A stretch of 11,848 nucleotides of DNA from positions 1 to 11,848 of the forward strand of contig CAMLDR010000136.1 of assembly GCA_946478775.1 (NCBI GenBank). The letters are read 5' to 3'. The first letter of the stretch is position 1. Each line of letters begins with the position of its first letter. Shown piece by piece: positions 8,124 through 11,848 of the stretch. The notes beneath the pieces were generated by a model. The model was not told the DNA's origin, searched no databases, and worked only from the letters and a program-made list of their open reading frames with translations. The DNA comes from an uncultured Flavobacteriales bacterium. Lineage in GTDB: Bacteria; Bacteroidota; Bacteroidia; Flavobacteriales; Crocinitomicaceae. The position numbers and the translations under genes were made by a program.

Positions 8124-9548
8124 GTGGTTTTTAGCAGTACACTCTTTCTTTTTTACTTCCTGCCTTTATTCCTGCTTGTTTATCATGTGGTTCCAAAAGG
8201 ACTGAAAAACTGGGTCATATTCTTTTTCAGCATTTTGTTCTATACCTGGGGAGCACCGGTATTCGTTTTTATTCTTTTGGGGACCTCTTTTACCGACTTT
8301 TTACTGGTGCGTGAAATCCACCGGTCAACTGAAGCCCGAAGGAGGCGAATCCTTCTGATAATCTCACTGGCAATAAATCTGGGTCTTTTGGCCTATTTTA
8401 AATACTCCAATTTTTTCGTCGGGAATGCGAATGCTTTGCTGGAAAATTTCGGGTTAAAAGAAGTGACCTGGACCAAGGTCATTATGCCGATCGGGATTTC
8501 GTTCTTTACCTTTGAATCCATTACTTATACCGTGGATGTATACCGCGGAAAACATGCTCCGCTGAGTAATTTGAAAGATTACCTCTTGTACTTACTGGCT
8601 TTTCCAAAGTTAATTGCCGGACCCATTGTTCGTTTCCAGGAAATAGCGGATGAGGTCATCGAACGCAAAGAGAGTATCGATGAAAAGTTAATCGGGTTCT
8701 ACCGTTTTTCGATTGGATTGGCAAAAAAAGTACTGATCTCAAATTTGATGGCCGAACAGGCAAAAGTTGTTTTTGAAAGTGATTTTCACCAGCTAAGTGC
8801 ATCAACCGCCTGGATCGGAATTTTAGCTTATACCATGCAGATCTATTTCGATTTTTCCGGTTATTCCGATATGGCGATAGGTTTGGGAAAAATCATGGGC
8901 TTCCATTTTCCGGAGAATTTCAACAGTCCTTACAGTTCCAAGAGTATTACGGAATTTTGGCGGCGCTGGCACATGACCCTGGGGAATTTCATGCGCGATT
9001 ACCTTTATATTCCGCTCGGCGGAAACCGGGTATCCTCTAAGGCACGTTTGTATTTCAACCTGGCTTTGGTCTTTATCCTTTCCGGATTTTGGCATGGTGC
9101 CTATTGGAATTATGTGGTTTGGGGAGCTTTTCACGGAGCATTCCTGATCCTGGACCGCATATTCCTGGTAAAATTGTTGAACCGCCTGGGAAGTGTTGCT
9201 TCCATTGCAATTACCTTCTTCATTGTGATGATGGGCTGGGTTATTTTTAAGATAGAGGACGATATGAGTCAGGTTTGGCTGTACTTTGAACGCCTGTTCG
9301 ATTTTAGCTGGGATCCTGAATTTGCGGTTTTGCCTGCTTTCTGGCCGATCTTGTTCATAGCTGCATTCTTCTCTTTTCTTCCGGCTTTGTCTATTGGAAA
9401 AAAAATGCAGGATTTTGTGTACAACAGGAATTCTTATTCCATTTCCGCAAACGGGCTTTTTCTATTCGTTACGATCGTGCTCTTTATGATGAGTGCAAGT
9501 TCCGTCATTTCATCCGGGTTTAATCCATTCATTTATTTCCGTTTTTAA
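8124..9548 (+). CDS. AlgI-like MBOAT-family polysaccharide O-acyltransferase
   Basis: 474 aa from a GTG start at 8124, giving MVFSSTLFLFYFLPLFLLVY, the usual opening of AlgI-type proteins. The in-frame TTG at 8100 lies inside the predicted promoter box, so it is less likely. About ten or more hydrophobic segments span the length. MBOAT hallmarks are present: MPIGISFFTFESITYTVDVYRG (122-143), FPKLIAGPIVRFQE (160-173), DFSGYSDMA (243-251), FWRRWHMTL (278-286) and FWHGAYWNYVVWGAFHG (322-338). This last block holds the catalytic-type His H324 and the second conserved His H337. Family members sit in the inner membrane and move acetyl groups from a cytoplasmic donor to an extracytoplasmic acceptor such as alginate, cellulose or other glycans, usually via a partner SGNH protein. 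That partner is encoded 1 nt downstream. The acceptor glycan is unknown, as no polymer synthesis genes are in view. Confidence 0.93.
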   Translation: MVFSSTLFLFYFLPLFLLVYHVVPKGLKNWVIFFFSILFYTWGAPVFVFILLGTSFTDFLLVREIHRSTEARRRRILLIISLAINLGLLAYFKYSNFFVGNANALLENFGLKEVTWTKVIMPIGISFFTFESITYTVDVYRGKHAPLSNLKDYLLYLLAFPKLIAGPIVRFQEIADEVIERKESIDEKLIGFYRFSIGLAKKVLISNLMAEQAKVVFESDFHQLSASTAWIGILAYTMQIYFDFSGYSDMAIGLGKIMGFHFPENFNSPYSSKSITEFWRRWHMTLGNFMRDYLYIPLGGNRVSSKARLYFNLALVFILSGFWHGAYWNYVVWGAFHGAFLILDRIFLVKLLNRLGSVASIAITFFIVMMGWVIFKIEDDMSQVWLYFERLFDFSWDPEFAVLPAFWPILFIAAFFSFLPALSIGKKMQDFVYNRNSYSISANGLFLFVTIVLFMMSASSVISSGFNPFIYFRF

Positions 9549-9549
9549 G

Positions 9550-10701
9550 ATGAGTCAGCAGTCAACATATAAGCGATTGAAGCAAGGGGTTTTTGCAGGA
9601 ATAATTGGGGTGTTGTTTATTCCGATGGTTCAGCACAAGTTCCGTTTTTTTGAAGAAAAACCGCTTCACGGGGCTTTTGATCTTTCTTCCAAGCCTGCAT
9701 TAACCAAGGATGGATGGTTTTCAGGAAAGTACCAGGAACAGCAGGAAAAATACATCGGTGAACATACCGGTTTCTATCCTTCCTGGGTGCGTTTGTACAA
9801 TCAATGGAATTATAGTTTTTTTGATGCGGTCAGTGCTTCGGGTGTTATTGTTGGAAAGGAAAATTACCTTTTTGAAGAGAATTACATTCTGGCTTATTAC
9901 GGTTCTGATTTCGTAGGGGAAGAAAAAATAAAGGAAACAACCCGCCAATTGAAGCTGGTTCAGGATACCTTGCGGAAAAAAGGAATTGACCTGGTAGTGC
10001 TTTTGGCTCCCGGAAAGGCAAGTTACGCGCCCGAATTCATTCCGAAGAAATACCGTTCATACAAAAAAGGAACAACGAACATCGCGATCTATCAATCGGA
10101 ATTTAAAAAACAGGACATTGCTCATATGGATATGCATTCCTGGTTTGGTATTATGAAGCCTACCACCGAACATCCGCTCTTTTCCAAAACCGGGATTCAC
10201 TGGACAGCTTACGGCCAGTTCCTGGTGGCAGATTCCATGATCAAAGTTGTCTCAAAAAGTACGAAGCGTGCTATTCCGCAGTATGTGTTGGAAAAAATAG
10301 AACTTTCAGATGTTCCGATGCTGGATGACGATGATATAAAAAACGGAATGAACCTGATGTACGATGTGCGTGATCTGAGATTGGCCTATCCGAAATTTCA
10401 CCCGAGCAGGGAGCCCAAGAAAGAAGATCCGAAAGTATTGGTGATCGCAGACAGCTTTTATTGGGGTATGTTTAATTCCAATTTATCTCATTGGTTCTTT
10501 AACGACGGTGAATTTTGGTATTACAACGAACAGATCTATCCGAATTCGTATACAAAGGAGACTTTAACCAAAGATCAGGACCTGAACAAAAAACTGGAAG
10601 AAAATAAGGTCGTATTCATTATTTGTACGGATGCCAATCTTCCCCGATTAGGATTCGGTTTCATCGAACGGGCATACGAACTTTACTATCCGAAAAAATA
10701 A
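9550..10701 (+). CDS. AlgJ/AlgX-like SGNH-fold membrane-anchored O-acetyltransferase partner
   Basis: 383 aa from the ATG at 9550, 1 nt after the MBOAT stop, a clear operon arrangement. An upstream in-frame ATG at 9493 lies inside the MBOAT gene and adds an unlikely leader. Residues ~12-28 form one membrane anchor, with the rest periplasmic. The AlgX/AlgJ-type pattern is present: a GKENYLF segment (102-108), a helix followed by IDLVVLLAPGKASYAPEFIP (146-165), the HW motif KTGIHWTAYG (213-222, H217) and a late block VLVIADSFYWG (297-306) with the nucleophile candidate S302. In AlgJ/AlgX the His lies in a D-x-H pair; here the Asp position is Gly215. The protein should take acetyl groups passed on by the MBOAT protein and place them on an exported glycan. 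Activity is likely but, given the Gly, not certain. Confidence 0.87.
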   Translation: MSQQSTYKRLKQGVFAGIIGVLFIPMVQHKFRFFEEKPLHGAFDLSSKPALTKDGWFSGKYQEQQEKYIGEHTGFYPSWVRLYNQWNYSFFDAVSASGVIVGKENYLFEENYILAYYGSDFVGEEKIKETTRQLKLVQDTLRKKGIDLVVLLAPGKASYAPEFIPKKYRSYKKGTTNIAIYQSEFKKQDIAHMDMHSWFGIMKPTTEHPLFSKTGIHWTAYGQFLVADSMIKVVSKSTKRAIPQYVLEKIELSDVPMLDDDDIKNGMNLMYDVRDLRLAYPKFHPSREPKKEDPKVLVIADSFYWGMFNSNLSHWFFNDGEFWYYNEQIYPNSYTKETLTKDQDLNKKLEENKVVFIICTDANLPRLGFGFIERAYELYYPKK

Positions 10702-10730
10702 GGAGACTGCTTTCGCAAGTCCCCTTATTT
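10696..10730 (+). terminator. Terminator hairpin overlapping the SGNH gene stop codon
   Basis: AAATAAGG (10696-10703) pairs with CCTTATTT (10723-10730). After an A.C mismatch, GACT pairs with AGTC, then GC/GC with one bulged A and a TTTC loop. The stem includes the TAA stop at 10699-10701. Only three T end the right arm, so this is a strong hairpin with a weak U-tract. A second hairpin at 10814-10847 may act as a backup. Confidence 0.6.
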
Positions 10731-10813
10731 GATTTAGGTGGAGGTAGAAAATTGTTTCCCGAATTAGCCGGGACAGGTGTTAATTATTGTGGTTCAGCTT
10801 TTTCTTTTTTATT

Positions 10814-10847
10814 CGTGAAGTGATCCAGGATCTGCTTCGTGGTTTTT
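10814..10847 (+). terminator. Second candidate terminator between the converging genes
   Basis: CGTGAAG (10814-10820) pairs with CTTCGTG (10835-10841) using two G.T pairs, and GATC (10822-10825) pairs with GATC (10829-10832) around CAG. GG and TTTTT (10843-10847) follow, ending in the stop codon region of the minus-strand gene. It reads as a terminator for plus-strand transcripts. On the minus strand the hairpin is followed by A-rich sequence, so it is not a clear terminator for that gene. The rest of 10731-10813 shows nothing recognisable. Confidence 0.4.
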
Positions 10848-11616
10848 ATTCGTCAGACGGTTCTTCAGGCATAATCGGTTTTCCCGCAGTTGGCTGCTCA
10901 TAATAGTCCGGTGCGATTTCTCCTTCAACAATCATATCTCCGGTAACAACCATCGGAGCTTCCCCGGTTTTGACGCTGCATTTAACGGCTTCCGCTTTTA
11001 AGGTCAGGATCAGTTTCTTTCCTTTGGCAAACGATTCGAGGTTTTGCTGGTGCAGGGTGTCCGCCCCATGGTTTTTTGCCAGGTAGATCAAATCGAAAGT
11101 TTCTTTCTTCAGGTCTTTTTGGTTGACCGTTAAGTCAAAATTCCCGTCCTTGTCTGTATATCCTTTGAGGATCGTTTTTCCGTCCTGCTGGATTTCAACC
11201 GGTGATTTAGCCAAAGGCTTTCCTGTTTTTTCATCTTTCAGCTGACCGCTGATGGTCATGGGAAACTTCAGTTTGTTAAACGCTTTTTGTTTCACAAATG
11301 CTGCATCATCCGGTGCCGACTCGCAGGATGAAATTATCGGACCCAAAAAACCAAGTATACCCAGTAAAGATAAGCCAACCCGATAGGAAGCATTGGACAA
11401 TGCAACATGTGAAGTTTTAGAACTGATTTGATGATTATGAAAAATTCCGCAAACCTTCCCGGGGTTTGAAGTAATGATGTGTTTGATTTCAGTGTCGGTC
11501 TTCTGACGAAAATCCGTCAGGACCTTTTCACAGCTAGTGCAATAATACCCCCCGTCACGTTTTGCCATCCGCGTATGCGACTGATTACAAGGTAATGACA
11601 TGATCGGCTTGCTCAT
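10846..11616 (-). CDS. Cys-motif / CarboxypepD_reg-like membrane-anchored protein, 256 aa
   Basis: Three parts are visible. Residues 1-62 hold the pattern C10 ... C26-x2-C29 ... DF ... TD-x-EI ... VCG (C56), a cytoplasmic Cys-motif domain I have seen repeatedly in Bacteroidota proteins annotated only as carboxypeptidase-regulatory-like; it may bind metal. Residues ~78-97 are hydrophobic (YRVGLSLLGILGFLGPIISS), most simply one membrane segment. C98 in ISSC directly after it looks like a lipobox but is far from the N-terminus. Residues ~118-210 form a beta-sandwich-like domain (TISGQLKDEKTGKPLAKSPVEI, then GYTDKDGNFDL) typical of CarboxypepD_reg/CNA-B-like folds in the periplasm. The tail is Pro/Glu-rich with EGEIAPDYYEQP. 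A start at M6 (11599-11601) is possible. The function is unknown; a role in sensing or anchoring at the envelope is only a guess. It converges on the MBOAT/SGNH operon. Confidence 0.82.
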   Translation of the reverse strand: MSKPIMSLPCNQSHTRMAKRDGGYYCTSCEKVLTDFRQKTDTEIKHIITSNPGKVCGIFHNHQISSKTSHVALSNASYRVGLSLLGILGFLGPIISSCESAPDDAAFVKQKAFNKLKFPMTISGQLKDEKTGKPLAKSPVEIQQDGKTILKGYTDKDGNFDLTVNQKDLKKETFDLIYLAKNHGADTLHQQNLESFAKGKKLILTLKAEAVKCSVKTGEAPMVVTGDMIVEGEIAPDYYEQPTAGKPIMPEEPSDE

Positions 11617-11663
11617 AACTGTAGTTTAACGAAATGAAAATAAAGATTAATCAAATCGCTTAG

Positions 11664-11690
11664 TTGAAAAACATCTAAAGTGTATGTTTG
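11664..11690 (+). promoter_or_regulatory. Bacteroidota-type promoter pointing right, out of the window
   Basis: TTG (11664-11666) and TATGTTTG (11683-11690, a perfect TAnnTTTG) are 16 nt apart, close to the TTG-N17-18-TAnnTTTG arrangement reported for flavobacteria. No full gene follows inside the window, so it would serve the next gene to the right. The surrounding 11617-11848 is AT-rich with no other recognisable feature. Confidence 0.45.
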
Positions 11691-11797
11691 CTTTATTTTG
11701 AGGTTCATTTTGAATTGAAAATTGAAAAGTGAGAATTAAGAAGTTAGCTTTGGGAGACGAAAGGTGCTGATGTATTGGACAAAAAAAGGGAATAGAG

Positions 11798-11848
11798 ATG
11801 AGGTTGCCTCTGTCAATAAATAGTAATTTTATCCGTAAAGAATATCAG
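11798..11848 (+). CDS. Possible start of the next gene (17 codons visible, 3' partial)
   Basis: From the ATG at 11798 a frame stays open to the window end, reading MRLPLSINSNFIRKEYQ. It lies 108 nt downstream of the TAnnTTTG box. Seventeen codons are far too few to judge and no motif or signal peptide is visible, so this is a placeholder for a gene that may begin here. Confidence 0.2.
   Translation, partial: MRLPLSINSNFIRKEYQ

Noticed and set aside
9493..9549. Upstream ATG of the SGNH protein, overlapping the MBOAT gene
   Set aside because: It would overlap 56 nt of coding sequence and place an odd leader before the membrane anchor; the ATG 1 nt after the MBOAT stop fits an operon.
10623..10823. 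Plus-strand 66-codon frame over the SGNH gene end and intergenic region
   Set aside because: It is out of frame with the SGNH gene, runs through the terminator hairpin, and has no signature.
11770..11823. 17-codon frame starting ATG at 11770
   Set aside because: Too short, with no ribosome site or motif to support translation.
1..11848. CRISPR arrays, tRNA or rRNA genes, insertion sequences, attachment sites
   Set aside because: I saw no regularly spaced repeats, no tRNA-like cloverleaf or rRNA sequence, no transposase or integrase motif, and no terminal inverted repeats with target duplications.

Overview
The window looks like a stretch of Bacteroidota chromosome, most likely from a free-living member of the Flavobacteriales. 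The signs are a type IX secretion (T9SS) C-terminal sorting domain on the first protein, TAnnTTTG-type -7 promoter boxes, little use of strong Shine-Dalgarno sequences, moderate-to-low GC, and a Bacteroidota-style small protein with a Cys-rich N-terminus and a carboxypeptidase-regulatory-like domain. A Crocinitomicaceae/Fluviicola-like source is my guess, not something the sequence proves. I see no mobile element, phage gene, CRISPR array, tRNA or rRNA.

Layout, left to right. (1) 2-1066 (+): the 3' part of a large secreted protein ending in a type A T9SS sorting domain, closed by a strong hairpin whose T-run overlaps the stop codon of the converging gene. (2) 1116-1730 (-): a 204-aa lipoprotein of unknown function. 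(3) 1851-2336 (+): a small secreted protein with one OmpA-like peptidoglycan-binding domain. (4) 2339-3451 (-): a three-His-box membrane fatty acid desaturase that converges on the OmpA-like gene with a 2-nt gap. (5) A 321-nt divergent regulatory region, then lon (3773-6190, +), complete with all catalytic residues. (6) A perfect hairpin terminator, then a TPR plus S41-peptidase-like lipoprotein (6308-8047, +). (7) A decayed relative of the same hairpin, abutting a TAnnTTTG promoter, then a two-gene operon: an AlgI-type MBOAT O-acyltransferase (8124-9548) and an AlgJ/AlgX-like SGNH membrane-anchored partner (9550-10701), separated by 1 nt. (8) Terminator hairpins, then a 256-aa CarboxypepD_reg-like membrane protein on the minus strand (10846-11616). 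(9) 11617-11848: a promoter-like sequence pointing right and possibly the first codons of the next gene.

Most genes act at the cell envelope: a secreted surface protein, lipoproteins, a peptidoglycan-binding protein, a lipid desaturase and a glycan O-acetylation pair. Lon is the cytoplasmic housekeeping protease among them. Apart from the MBOAT/SGNH pair, the genes look individually transcribed, with terminators or strand switches between them. I found no clear new multi-gene system. The most interesting points are the paired palindromic repeats used as terminators around the S41 gene, the altered catalytic positions in the S41 and SGNH proteins, and the terminator/promoter junction that decides the MBOAT start.
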